A DNA stretch of 64,000 nucleotides, from assembly GCA_048594975.1 (NCBI GenBank), contig JBMDXQ010000158.1, forward strand, positions 101,394-165,393. Reading direction: 5' to 3'. The first letter of the stretch is position 1. Every line of letters begins with the position of its first letter. Source of the DNA: JBMDXB01 sp048594975. Lineage in GTDB: Bacteria > Acidobacteriota > Vicinamibacteria > Vicinamibacterales > 2-12-FULL-66-21. The translations under genes and the position numbers were made by a program. Shown piece by piece: positions 8,124 to 16,627 of this stretch. The notes beneath the pieces are model-generated. The model had not been told where the DNA came from. It worked only from the letters and a program-made list of their open reading frames with translations, and did no database searches.

Positions 8124-8897
8124 ATGTCGGATTTGAGCGGGAAGACCGGCCTGATCGTCGGGATTGCGAACAGGCGGTCCATCGCCTGGGCCATCGCGCA
8201 GGCAGCGCAGGCGGCCGGCGCGCGCCTGGCGGTGACCTACCAGGGCGAACGGCTCGAGGAGAACGTCCGCGAGCTGGCGCAGTCACTGACCGATCCGCTG
8301 GTCCTGCCGCTCGACGTGACCGACGACGCGCAGATCGCCGGCGCATTCGAGGCAATCGACCGCGGGTTCGGCGGCCTCGACTTCCTCGTGCACGGTGCGG
8401 CGTTCGCGCCGCGGGAGGAACTGTCCGCGCCGTTCCTGCAGACGACGAGGGAAGGGTTCCGCCTTTCGCTGGACATCAGCGCGTACTCGCTGGTGGCGTT
8501 GACGCGCGCGGCAGTACCCCTGATGGAGCGCCGCGGGGGCGGGAGCATCGTGACGCTCACGTACCTCGGCAGCCAGCGGATCTTCCAGAACTACAACGTC
8601 ATGGGGGTGGCCAAGGCGGCGCTGGAGGCGAGCGTTCGCTATCTCGCGGCCGACCTGGGCCCGAAGGGGATCCGCGTGAACGCCATCTCGGCCGGCCCAA
8701 TCAAGACGCTCGCCGCGTCCGGGATTTCCGGGTTCAGCAGCATCCTGCAGATCTACCGCGACCGCGCGCCGCTGCGTCGCACGGTCGAGGCGGCGGAAGT
8801 GGCCGACGCGGCGATGTTCCTGCTCGGACCGGCCGGACGGGCGGTCACCGCCGAAGTGCTGATGGTCGACGCCGGCTACCATGCGACGGGCATGTAG
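8124..8897 (+). CDS. fabI: Enoyl-[acyl-carrier-protein] reductase (NADH), FabI type
   Basis: A 257-residue short-chain dehydrogenase of FabI type, which carries out the last reduction of each fatty-acid elongation round. The N terminus LSGKTGLIVGIANRRSIAWA is the FabI nucleotide-binding loop with the diagnostic NRRSIAW. LTYLGSQR and the catalytic Tyr-x6-Lys in YNVMGVAK are present, followed by the RVNAISAGPIKTLAASGI segment that closes over substrate. Length matches the family. It stands alone, with a BON lipoprotein gene 20 bp downstream. Confidence 0.95.
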   Translation: MSDLSGKTGLIVGIANRRSIAWAIAQAAQAAGARLAVTYQGERLEENVRELAQSLTDPLVLPLDVTDDAQIAGAFEAIDRGFGGLDFLVHGAAFAPREELSAPFLQTTREGFRLSLDISAYSLVALTRAAVPLMERRGGGSIVTLTYLGSQRIFQNYNVMGVAKAALEASVRYLAADLGPKGIRVNAISAGPIKTLAASGISGFSSILQIYRDRAPLRRTVEAAEVADAAMFLLGPAGRAVTAEVLMVDAGYHATGM

Positions 8898-8916
8898 GTT
8901 GCAGCCGGCGGCGCAC

Positions 8917-9231
8917 ATGCGTACTAACCGTGACGTTGCCAGGGTCCTAGTCGCGGCCGGGCTGGTCGCGGCGCTGCTCACCGGCTGCGCGGCGACGCCG
9001 TCGCGCCGCAACGTGGACGATCTTACGATCACCACGCGCGTGAAGACGGCGCTTCTGAACGCGCCGCCGGCCGAGATTCGCGCGCCGCGTATCGACGTCG
9101 AGACCCTCAACGGGGTGGTGACGCTGTCCGGTCGCGTCAACAGCAAAGAGGAAGAGCAGAAGGCGATCGAGATCGCGCGCTCGGTCGCCGGGGTCGTCGA
9201 GGTCAAGTCGACGCTTCAGATCGGATCGTGA
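8917..9231 (+). CDS. BON-domain lipoprotein
   Basis: A 104-residue protein with a lipoprotein signal (VAAGLVAALLTGC, Cys at about residue 24) followed by one BON domain of about 70 residues: TTRVKTALL, the central ETLNGVVTLSGRVN, and a C-terminal SVAGVVEVKSTLQI. BON domains occur in periplasmic stress proteins such as OsmY and are thought to bind phospholipid. The start at 8917 gives a proper signal peptide; an in-frame start at 8881 would overlap fabI and add a poor leader. Confidence 0.82.
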   Translation: MRTNRDVARVLVAAGLVAALLTGCAATPSRRNVDDLTITTRVKTALLNAPPAEIRAPRIDVETLNGVVTLSGRVNSKEEEQKAIEIARSVAGVVEVKSTLQIGS

Positions 9232-9235
9232 AAGG

Positions 9236-9313
9236 TGTCAATGCTGAATGCTGAATGCCGAATGCCGAATGCGGAAGCGGGTGATGTTCAGCATTCAGCA
9301 TTCAGCATTGACA
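9236..9313. repeat. Inverted heptamer-repeat array, copy 1 (ATGCTGA type)
   Basis: Arms 9236-9258 and 9291-9313 are perfect 23-bp inverted repeats built of the 7-bp unit ATGCTGA (variant ATGCCGA), bounded by TGTCA and TGACA. The 32-nt centre carries more degenerate units. The transcript would fold into a very stable hairpin. The right arm ends 10 bp before the stop codon of the flavoprotein reductase gene. Confidence 0.85.
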
Positions 9314-9322
9314 AGTATCCCG

Positions 9323-10033
9323 TCAGACCCATTCCTCCATCCTGATCCGCCCTGCCGCGATGCCGAGGCGGCGCAGCGCCAGCGGCACGTCGTCGACCAT
9401 TGCGGCGGGGCCGCAGACGAAGCACAGGGTGAGCGGGTCATCGACGAGCGGGCGCAGCCGATCGGCCGCGATTCGGCCGCGGCTGCCGCGCCAGCGCACC
9501 GACGACTCGCGCGTCGCCGTCAGCGTCAGCTCGAGCTGTCCGCGGCGGACCATCCTTCGCAGCTCGTCCGCGTAGGCGAAGTCTGCCGGCGTCCGCGCGC
9601 TGTAGAGAAGCCGCATCAGCGGGCGCGGCGTCAGTGTCGCCAGCGCCTGCCGGATCATCGCGCGCAGCGGCGCGATACCGGTCCCGCCGGCGATGAAGAG
9701 CAGCCGCTTCTCCTCCACCGCCTCCGGCAGGACAAAACTGCCTTCGGGGCCGCGCACCGCGAGCGCCGTCCCGGGCCGCGGCACCTCGAAGCCCTCGCCC
9801 CATCGTCCATCGTCGTGCACCTTGATGAGGAACTCGAGCCTGCCGTCGCGCGCCGTGTCATCCGGCGCGGAGGCGATGGAATAGGGCACGCGCGCTGACG
9901 GCTGCGCCGGCCCGATCCGTGCCGCCTGGCCTGCCCGGTAGACGAACGACTGCCCGCCGAGATCGACGCGGACCACGCGCGCCGACGGCGTCTCCCTGCG
10001 GACGGAGGAGACCCGGAGGAGCAGGTCCTGCAC
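9323..10033 (-). CDS. FAD/NAD(P)-dependent oxidoreductase, ferredoxin reductase-like
   Basis: A 236-residue flavoprotein reductase of the FNR-like superfamily. The FAD-binding barrel covers residues 1-95 with the flavin motif VPYSIAS. The NAD(P)-binding domain follows, with GGTGIAPLRAM and the C-terminal CGPAAMVDDV. No 2Fe-2S domain is fused, so it probably passes electrons to a separate partner. The last residues MEEWV match the usual end of the family. The gene sits by itself between two inverted heptamer arrays (9236-9313 and 10047-10242), on the opposite strand from fabI. Confidence 0.88.
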   Translation of the reverse strand: MQDLLLRVSSVRRETPSARVVRVDLGGQSFVYRAGQAARIGPAQPSARVPYSIASAPDDTARDGRLEFLIKVHDDGRWGEGFEVPRPGTALAVRGPEGSFVLPEAVEEKRLLFIAGGTGIAPLRAMIRQALATLTPRPLMRLLYSARTPADFAYADELRRMVRRGQLELTLTATRESSVRWRGSRGRIAADRLRPLVDDPLTLCFVCGPAAMVDDVPLALRRLGIAAGRIRMEEWV

Positions 10034-10046
10034 TCAAGCGATCTTA

Positions 10047-10242
10047 TGTCAATGCTGAATGCTGAATGCTGAATGCCGAATGATCGAATGCCGAATGGGT
10101 GAATGCCGAATCACTGAATGCTGAATGCTCAATGGCTGAATGCCACATGATTGCATGCCGAACGGCTGAAGGTCGATTCCCACCATTCAGTCATTCACGC
10201 ATTCGGCATTCGGCATTCAACATTCAGCATTCAGCATTGACA
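10047..10242. repeat. Inverted heptamer-repeat array, copy 2 (ATGCTGA type, long)
   Basis: The outer 21 bp (10047-10067 and 10222-10242) are perfect inverted repeats with the same TGTCAATGCTGAATG end sequence as copy 1. Inside are about twenty degenerate units such as TGAATGCCGA, more on the left than on the right. It begins 13 bp upstream of the reductase start codon and ends 4 bp before the stop of the HD-GYP gene. Confidence 0.85.
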
Positions 10243-10246
10243 AGCC

Positions 10247-12739
10247 TCAGAGGATCCCAGCAGCGGCGCGCTGGATCTCGATCTCGGAGAGCTCGGGAAA
10301 CGGTGACGGGGTCACCGCATCGTGCCGCGCGCCGTCCTGCGGGCCGGGGCGCTTGCGGTTCGCCTTGTCCTGGTACATGCGGTTGTCGGCGACCGCGAGC
10401 AGCGCCTCGTAGGTTTCGCCGTCCTGCGGGAAGATTGCCGCTCCGACGCTGATGGCCAGCTCGACGCGCTTGCCCGGGCGTGCCTCGAAGTACACCTCGT
10501 CGATGCTCTTTTGCAGCTCCTCGCGTTTCGCGTCGGCCTCGTCGGAACCGCATCCCGACAGCACGACGATGAACTCGTCGCCGGCGTAGCGGACGCAGAT
10601 GTCGTACGGGCGGATGGCCATGCGGAGCACGCGCGCCACCTCGCAGAGCGCCTTGTCGCCGACGTGGTGGCCGTGGTTGTCGTTGATGTCCTTGAACCGG
10701 TCGAGGTCCATGACCATCAGCGAGACCTCGGACTTGAGCCGCTCGGCGCGCGCCAGCTCGCGCGTGAGGTGCATGAACAGGAAGCGGGTGTTCGGCAGCC
10801 CGGTGAGCGGATCGGTCAGCGAGTCCTCCTGCGTCTGCTCGAAGAGGACGGAGTTGTTGATGACGGCCGCCGCCTGCTCGGACACGCGATCGAGCAGCCG
10901 GCGATGGTCGTCGCGGTAGAACGCGGCGTCCACGTGGTAGACCGACAACGTGCCGATGAACCGGTCGTTGAACAGCAGCGGGCAGACCAGCGCGGACTGG
11001 AGCGTCGTCGCCAGGGTGCGCAGGCCGGCCGCCTCGAGGTCCGCGCTCGGACGGGCGTTGACCAGCGCCCGGCGGTTCCTGGCGACCCAGCCGGTGAGCC
11101 CCTCGCCGGCGTGCACCGACACCTGCTGGATGACGTCGGCGTCGGTGCCGGTGGCGAAGCGGCACCGCAGCGTGTCGGTGCCCTCGTCGTAGAGGAACAG
11201 CGCGGCGCACGAGAACGGCACGAGGTTGCTCAGCTTCGCCGCGATCAGCGCCATCGTGTCGGAGACGCCCAGGCTGGTGCCCATCGCCTGGGCGATCTCG
11301 TAGAGCGCGTAGATCTCGCGGTGCGCGAGCGCGATGTCGTCGAAGACGTTCTTCTTGCCGGCCTGCGGCGCCAGCCCCGCCGACGGGCGCTCCGCCGGCA
11401 GCACGTCGCCGGCGACCGGACGGCGGATCGCGTTCTCCAGCCGCGCCGCCTCCTCCTGCAGCGACGGCAGCAGCGTGATGAACTCCTGCACCAGCCGCGG
11501 GTCGAGTCCCTTGCCGGCCTCCTGCTGGAGCAGCGCCAGCGCCGCCTCGTAGCTCATCGCCTTGTGGTACGGACGTTCGGCCATGAGCGCGTCGAAGTAA
11601 TCGACGACCGCGAGGACGCGGGCGCCAAGCGGGATCTCCTCGCCCTTCAGCCCGACCGGGTAACCCTTGCCGTCCCAGCGCTCGTGATGGCTCAGGATGA
11701 GCGGCGATACCGGATACGGGAACGGGACGGCGCTGATGATGTCGGCGCCGACCTTCGGGTGCGCGCGGATCTTCTGGAACTCCTCGGGGGTCAGCGGCCC
11801 CGGCTTCGAGAGGATGTGCTCGGGAACGGCGAGCTTGCCGATGTCGTGCAGCAGCGCCGCCGTCTTGACGCCCTGGATGTGGTTTTGCGACATCCCCACC
11901 GCGCCCGCCAGCGCCGCCGCGTACAGCTGGACGCGGCGGATGTGCGTCTGCGAGGTCTGGTCCTTGGCGTCGATGGCGAGCGCCAGCGCCTCGATCGTGG
12001 CCAGGTGCAGGTCCGCCATCTGCGAGACGTGGCGCTGCTCGTCCTCGATGCGTCCCAGGTAGACCTTGTAGCTGCGGTAGGTGAGGTACAGCGGCGCCGC
12101 CGCGAGCGGGATCAGCCACCGCCCGGAGACCTGCAGCATCGCGGCGGCCACGGCCGCCGCACCCGCGCCGACGAAGTAGCTCGGCGCGCTCCAGAGGAAG
12201 TTCTCGTTCCAGACCTTGAGCACCGACTGCCGCGTGGACAGCGCGATGGCGGTCGCGACGGTTGCCGTGTTGATCAGGAAATACGCGGTGGCAGCGCCCA
12301 CCAGCGGCTTGCCGAGCGACCAGGCGTCGAAGTCCGCGCCAGGCACGCCGCCGAGGATCATGTAGACCCGCCCGGCGGCTTGGACGGTCACGATCAGGCA
12401 CGCCATGCTGAACAGCGTGCGGTGCGCCGCGTTGCGCTCTTTCGTGCGGAAGGTGCACTGGCTCCACGCGCTGATCGCCGCGACGAACATCGTCTCGTCG
12501 GGACCGAGCAGCAGCAGGGCCGCGAAATCCACGGCGTAGGACACCGACATGGTCGATCCCGAGCGCGCCAGCGGCAGCGTCACCTTGAACACCGACGTCA
12601 CCGACGAGAGGACGACCAGTGCGAGGAACGGCAGGGGATCGATGAAGATCTGCGTCGGGAAGAACACCACGAGCAGCGCCGCGCCGAGGCAGATGACCAG
12701 GCAGACGAACAGGCGCGCGGCGAGCGGCAGCGTGCTCAT
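10247..12739 (-). CDS. Membrane HD-GYP / GAF / GGDEF signalling protein
   Basis: An 830-residue protein combining enzymes that break and make cyclic di-GMP. Residues 1-230 hold about seven or eight membrane segments. A HD-GYP phosphodiesterase domain follows (about 235-420: HDIGK, HHERWDGKGYP), then a GAF domain (about 475-630) and a C-terminal GGDEF domain (about 645-805). The signature there is AGDEF rather than GGDEF, a variant compatible with activity in some known cyclases; the DPLTGLPN motif is intact. ATG at 12739 overlaps the subtilase stop (ATGA), which favours this start over 12748. The protein probably senses a membrane or ligand signal and tunes c-di-GMP. Confidence 0.9.
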   Translation of the reverse strand: MSTLPLAARLFVCLVICLGAALLVVFFPTQIFIDPLPFLALVVLSSVTSVFKVTLPLARSGSTMSVSYAVDFAALLLLGPDETMFVAAISAWSQCTFRTKERNAAHRTLFSMACLIVTVQAAGRVYMILGGVPGADFDAWSLGKPLVGAATAYFLINTATVATAIALSTRQSVLKVWNENFLWSAPSYFVGAGAAAVAAAMLQVSGRWLIPLAAAPLYLTYRSYKVYLGRIEDEQRHVSQMADLHLATIEALALAIDAKDQTSQTHIRRVQLYAAALAGAVGMSQNHIQGVKTAALLHDIGKLAVPEHILSKPGPLTPEEFQKIRAHPKVGADIISAVPFPYPVSPLILSHHERWDGKGYPVGLKGEEIPLGARVLAVVDYFDALMAERPYHKAMSYEAALALLQQEAGKGLDPRLVQEFITLLPSLQEEAARLENAIRRPVAGDVLPAERPSAGLAPQAGKKNVFDDIALAHREIYALYEIAQAMGTSLGVSDTMALIAAKLSNLVPFSCAALFLYDEGTDTLRCRFATGTDADVIQQVSVHAGEGLTGWVARNRRALVNARPSADLEAAGLRTLATTLQSALVCPLLFNDRFIGTLSVYHVDAAFYRDDHRRLLDRVSEQAAAVINNSVLFEQTQEDSLTDPLTGLPNTRFLFMHLTRELARAERLKSEVSLMVMDLDRFKDINDNHGHHVGDKALCEVARVLRMAIRPYDICVRYAGDEFIVVLSGCGSDEADAKREELQKSIDEVYFEARPGKRVELAISVGAAIFPQDGETYEALLAVADNRMYQDKANRKRPGPQDGARHDAVTPSPFPELSEIEIQRAAAGIL

Positions 12740-14454
12740 GAGCGCCACGCGTCAGTTCGGGCGGGGGTGAGCCGCCGGCGCTCTATCAGCACGGCGGCCC
12801 GCGCAAATGATGCCGGATCGACCGGCGACACCGTTCCCCAGCCGAGCAGCGCGCCCTCGTGCGCGTCCGCGGGATCCGCCAGCTCGCCCGCCGAGGCCTC
12901 CTCGTCGAGGCCCCACTCGGGCGTGCCCGTGTCGACGGCGCCCCACAGCTCGTCGTCGCACTCCGGCGCCGCGCAACGCGTGCCCCAGACGACACCTTCG
13001 CCGGCCGGCGTGGTGGTGACGCCCCAGTCGACGCCCGGTTGCCAGGCGTTGGCCGCCGCCCTGAGGACGCCGCCGCGCACCCGCCGGTTCCCCCAGATGA
13101 TGTGGTGGCTCCACGGGGTCGGATCCGGCGGCACGTTCGACAACGGGCTCGCCAGCGCGTGCGACAGCTGCACGGCGCCGCGTGCGTTCAGGAATCCCGC
13201 GCCTTGAACGAGGCTCGGGTAGCTGGCGCGCTCCTCCGCGGTGTACTGCAGGATCGCCTTGACGAGGTTCGGCGTCAGCGCGGGGTTCGCCTGCAGCATG
13301 AGCGCGATGGTGCCGCTCACCATCGGCGACGCCATGCTCGTACCCGTGAGCCTCAGGTAGGGCTCGGTGGCCGTCTCGACCTCACCCCACAGCCGCCCCT
13401 CTGGATGCGCCCGGAACAGAAGACTGTCCGCGTCGGCGAGCGACTCGATCCCGACGCCCGGGGCGACGAGGTCGGGCTTCACCGCGCCATCGATCGCCGA
13501 GGGCCCGCGCGAGCTGAATGGCGCAACGCGATCGTCGCCGCGCGCCGCCGTTCCCCGGGGGTCGGTCGCGCCGACGGTCAGGACCCATGGGGCGTTGCCC
13601 GGCGAGGTGATGCCACCGCGCTGCGCGCGTCCGCGCGCGTCCCGCCCGAGATTGCCCGACGCGGTCACGACCACCAGGCCGGCATCGACCGCGCGCTTGC
13701 AGGCGAGGGTCAACGGGTCCGTGGTGTAGGACTCGTACACGCCCGAGGCGACCGACAGGTTGATGACCCGGATGTCGAAGTCGTCGCGCCGCTCGATCGC
13801 GTAATCGATCGCGGCGATGACCTGGCTGATGTAGCCGTCGCCAGCGCCGTCGAGCACCTTGAGCGCCACCAGCGAGACGCCCGGCGCGATCCCGCGCCGC
13901 GCCCCGTTCGAATCGTAGCCGCTGCCGGCGAGGATGCCGGCGACGTGCGTGCCGTGCCCGTAGTCGTCGTACGCGCCAGCCTGCTGGTTCACGAAGTCGG
14001 CGAAGTGCACGACGCGCTGCGACAGGTCGTCGTGCCAAGCCGTGACCCCGGAGTCGAGAATGGCGACGCCCACGCCGCTGCCGTCGAACCCGAGCGTGTT
14101 CCAGACGAAGGGCGCGCCGACCGTCGCCGCCGTGCGCTCCATCGTGCCGCGCACTCGTCGATCGAGGCTGAGCGCCCGGATGGCGGGATAGCGGGCCAGC
14201 GCCAGCAGCTCCGTGTCCGGGACGTCGGCCACCTGGCCGTTGACCAGCCGCAGCCTCGCCTGCCCGCGGACCGCGCCGAGAGCGGTCTCGGCCGCGGTGC
14301 GATCGGTCGCCTGGATAATGACGCGCGACGCGCCTCGAGGGGACCGCGCCCGCTCGCGCAACGCGGCATCCAGCTTGTCGGCAGGGCCCGCGGCGTCCAC
14401 GGGCACCGCCGCCGCCAGACAGGCCACGACGAGGAGCAGGGCACGAATGGGCAT
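12736..14454 (-). CDS. S8 family serine peptidase (subtilase), exported
   Basis: A 572-residue secreted subtilase. A signal peptide (LLLVVACLAAAVPVDA) is followed by a propeptide of about 100 residues and the catalytic domain with all three active-site motifs: Asp in AILDSGV, His in GHGTHVAG and Ser in GTSMASPM. The oxyanion region VVTASGN is present. After about residue 440 a tail of 130 residues contains six WG dipeptides (IIWGNR, VDWGVT, VVWGTR, LWGAVD, EWGLDE, LGWGTV), a low-homology repeat region. Its stop overlaps the start of the HD-GYP gene, so protease and signalling protein may be co-expressed. Confidence 0.93.
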   Translation of the reverse strand: MPIRALLLVVACLAAAVPVDAAGPADKLDAALRERARSPRGASRVIIQATDRTAAETALGAVRGQARLRLVNGQVADVPDTELLALARYPAIRALSLDRRVRGTMERTAATVGAPFVWNTLGFDGSGVGVAILDSGVTAWHDDLSQRVVHFADFVNQQAGAYDDYGHGTHVAGILAGSGYDSNGARRGIAPGVSLVALKVLDGAGDGYISQVIAAIDYAIERRDDFDIRVINLSVASGVYESYTTDPLTLACKRAVDAGLVVVTASGNLGRDARGRAQRGGITSPGNAPWVLTVGATDPRGTAARGDDRVAPFSSRGPSAIDGAVKPDLVAPGVGIESLADADSLLFRAHPEGRLWGEVETATEPYLRLTGTSMASPMVSGTIALMLQANPALTPNLVKAILQYTAEERASYPSLVQGAGFLNARGAVQLSHALASPLSNVPPDPTPWSHHIIWGNRRVRGGVLRAAANAWQPGVDWGVTTTPAGEGVVWGTRCAAPECDDELWGAVDTGTPEWGLDEEASAGELADPADAHEGALLGWGTVSPVDPASFARAAVLIERRRLTPARTDAWRS

Positions 14455-14703
14455 GAATTGAGGGGTTCAGGTCGACGAACTCGCGCGCGTGGCTGCAAAG
14501 CCACTGCCGCGCCGGCTTCCGCCACTCTGAGCCCGCTATTCTATTGTGGGCGCTGCGTTTAGCGCGAGCGCGGGGCAGCCCGGTCCGCTCGTGCCTGCAG
14601 CCAGAACCCCGTTTCGTGTGTCCTAACGGAACACCATCCGCCAATGTTGCAGCTAAGTGACTGACCCTGAAGGCCTGCCGGGAATTACAAATCGGGCGAA
14701 GCC
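14455..14703. other. Intergenic region without recognised gene
   Basis: A 249-bp gap between the sigma-54 activator gene and the subtilase gene, both on the minus strand. It must hold the end of one transcript and probably the subtilase promoter. I see no confident promoter, repeat or RNA. A TGGC-N8-TTCC match on the minus strand lacks the GC doublet needed for a sigma-54 promoter. Confidence 0.5.
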
Positions 14704-16032
14704 CTAACGCGACTTCCCCGAGGACGACGGCGATTCACTTTCGAGTCCGTACTCCGTGATCTTGCGGTACAGCGTGCCGCGGCTGATTTCGAGCACATGG
14801 GCCGCCTGCTTCTTGTTCCACCGGACCGCCTGCAGCACCCGCTCGATGTGGGCGCGTTCGGCCTCGGCGAGCGATGGAATGCGCTCCCGCGAGCCCGCCG
14901 GGAGCTGGCCGACGTGCAGCAGTTCGATGTCCTCCGGCCGGATGACGCGGCCGGTCGCCGACAACCCCCCGCGCGAGACGGCGCTTTCGAGCTCGCGGAT
15001 GTTGCCCGGCCAGTGATAACGGGTGAGAAGGTCCATCGCTTCCTTCGAGAACGCCTTGCCGTCGGGTGGGAGCCCCGCCGCGGCGCAGTAGCGGGCGAGG
15101 AAGCGCTGCGCGAGCACCGGGATGTCCGCCGCACGCTCCTGCAGCGAGGGCAGGCGGATCGAGAAGGCGTTGACGCGGTAGAACAGGTCCTCGCGGAAGC
15201 GCCCCTCTCGGACGTACTGGTCGAGCGGACGGTTGGTCGCGGAGACCAGCCGGAAATCGACCTCGATCACGGAGTTGCCTCCGAGACGCTCGAACCGGCG
15301 CTCCTCGAGCGCGCGCAGCAGCTTCGCCTGCGCCGACGCCGACAGGTCGCCGATCTCGTCGAGGAACAGGGTGCCGTGGTCCGCGAGCTCGAGGCGACCC
15401 TGCTTGCGCTCGTAGGCGCCGGTGAAGGCGCCCTTCTCGTAGCCGAAGAGCTCGGATTCGAAGAGCGTGTCGGGGAGCGCGGCGCAGTTGACCGCCTGCA
15501 GGCGGTTGGCGGCGCGCCGGCTCAACTCGTGGATCATCCGCGCCACGACTTCCTTGCCGGTGCCGGTTTCGCCGAGCACGAGGACGGCGATGTCCGACTT
15601 GGCCGCGGTCCGCACCCACTCGAAGACGACCAGCATCTTCTCGTCGCGCCCGATCAGCTCGCGGAAGCGCTGCACCGCAGGCGATCGCTCCTCGCTGCTG
15701 ACCGCCGGGCGCCGTTCGAGGAACCGATCCAGCAGCTCGCGCGCGGCATCGCGCTCTGGCACCGCAAACACGTAGCGGGCCGTGCCGTCGGCGGTCGTGC
15801 GCTGCGCCACGCCGAAGCCGACGAGCTCCTGCAGGCAGTTTTCCACGTCCAGGCGCATGCGGCCGAACGCCTGCATCAACGCGTCGGTGTCGAAGGATTC
15901 GCCGCCGCGGGCGTGGAGGAAGCGCAGCAGCCCGGCGCGGAGAGGCGACTGCACCAGCGTCTCGAACCGCACCTCGAGGTCGGCGGGTTCGTCGCGCGGT
16001 GGCGTCGAGACGGGTTCGGCGTTCCCGCTCAT
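14704..16032 (-). CDS. Sigma-54 dependent transcriptional activator with N-terminal winged-helix-like domain
   Basis: A 442-residue bacterial enhancer-binding protein. Residues 15-95 look like a winged-helix domain (LLRFLHARGGESFDTD, VENCLQELVGFGV) instead of the usual receiver. The AAA+ domain (about 125-355) has Walker A GETGTGKE, the sigma-54 contact loop GAFTGA and Walker B TLFLDEIGD. A Fis-type helix-turn-helix ends the protein (NKKQAAHVLEISRGTLYRK). The start at 16032 overlaps the stop of the upstream membrane-protein gene (ATGA). Without a phosphoacceptor domain it is presumably controlled by a partner, and the coupled membrane protein is an obvious candidate. Confidence 0.9.
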   Translation of the reverse strand: MSGNAEPVSTPPRDEPADLEVRFETLVQSPLRAGLLRFLHARGGESFDTDALMQAFGRMRLDVENCLQELVGFGVAQRTTADGTARYVFAVPERDAARELLDRFLERRPAVSSEERSPAVQRFRELIGRDEKMLVVFEWVRTAAKSDIAVLVLGETGTGKEVVARMIHELSRRAANRLQAVNCAALPDTLFESELFGYEKGAFTGAYERKQGRLELADHGTLFLDEIGDLSASAQAKLLRALEERRFERLGGNSVIEVDFRLVSATNRPLDQYVREGRFREDLFYRVNAFSIRLPSLQERAADIPVLAQRFLARYCAAAGLPPDGKAFSKEAMDLLTRYHWPGNIRELESAVSRGGLSATGRVIRPEDIELLHVGQLPAGSRERIPSLAEAERAHIERVLQAVRWNKKQAAHVLEISRGTLYRKITEYGLESESPSSSGKSR

Positions 16033-16484
16033 GCCGGCTGTCCCGGCGGCTCCGCCTGGCTGCGGCCGCGGTAGTACGCTGACTGGAACTCCTCGATCAG
16101 CCGCTTCATCTCGACCGCGTCGCTCTTGCGGTGCCCGTGGCAGCGCACCGGGCTGGCGCCGCCGCTGCTCTCGATCAGGACGTCCGAGAAGAGCATGTTG
16201 CGGTCGATCATCACCGACGCGACGTGCGCGATGTGCATCGAGTGCTCGCGGCCGCCGAACAGCTCCGGCGTGTAGTGGATCACGCTGGTCGGCGTCACCG
16301 CGACCTGGGTCGGGAAGAGGAAGTTGCCGCGGCTGAAGCGGCTGGCGCGGAACACGTGCCCGCCGGGCAGCTTGCGTCCCTTGTGCCAGAAGAACGCCAC
16401 TACCGCGATCAGGATCGCGGCCGCGACCCCCCCCAGCCACAGCACGACATCGCCTTGACCCGCAGCGGACTCAGGCATCGTCAC
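16029..16484 (-). CDS. Single-pass membrane protein with possible PH-like domain
   Basis: A 151-residue protein with one transmembrane helix (LWLGGVAAAILIAVVAFFW, about residues 15-33) followed by a basic KGRKLPGG stretch and a compact beta-rich cytoplasmic domain of about 90 residues (VAVTPTSVIHYTP, HVASVMIDRNMLFSDVLI). That pattern recalls bacterial PH-like domains. The C-terminal part holds a helix (EMKRLIEEFQSAYY). Start may be 16484 or, two residues in, 16478. It is translationally coupled to the sigma-54 activator, which suggests a sensor or tether role, an inference from position only. Confidence 0.6.
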   Translation of the reverse strand: MTMPESAAGQGDVVLWLGGVAAAILIAVVAFFWHKGRKLPGGHVFRASRFSRGNFLFPTQVAVTPTSVIHYTPELFGGREHSMHIAHVASVMIDRNMLFSDVLIESSGGASPVRCHGHRKSDAVEMKRLIEEFQSAYYRGRSQAEPPGQPA

Positions 16485-16627
16485 CGCTCGCAGCGTGGTT
16501 GTACGGGCTTAGAGAACTTAACGTTCGCTCCACAGCCCGCCCGCTGTCAAGGTATTTCGGTGCTACTCTTGGGGGGATCGACGCTGCGGCTCGCTCCGTC
16601 CGGGGTGAGCGGAACGGGAGGTCGGAC

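Noticed and set aside
9236..10242. CRISPR array
   Set aside because: Units are 7 bp without spacers of constant length and arranged as inverted arms; no cas genes are nearby.
10322..13207. A 961-codon open frame on the plus strand
   Set aside because: It is antisense to the HD-GYP and subtilase genes, is made of Arg/Gly/Asp-rich low-complexity sequence and has no domain; it is a by-product of high GC content.
14600..14660. Sigma-54 promoter upstream of the subtilase
   Set aside because: A TGGC-like box is present on the minus strand, but the required GC doublet at the -12 element is missing.
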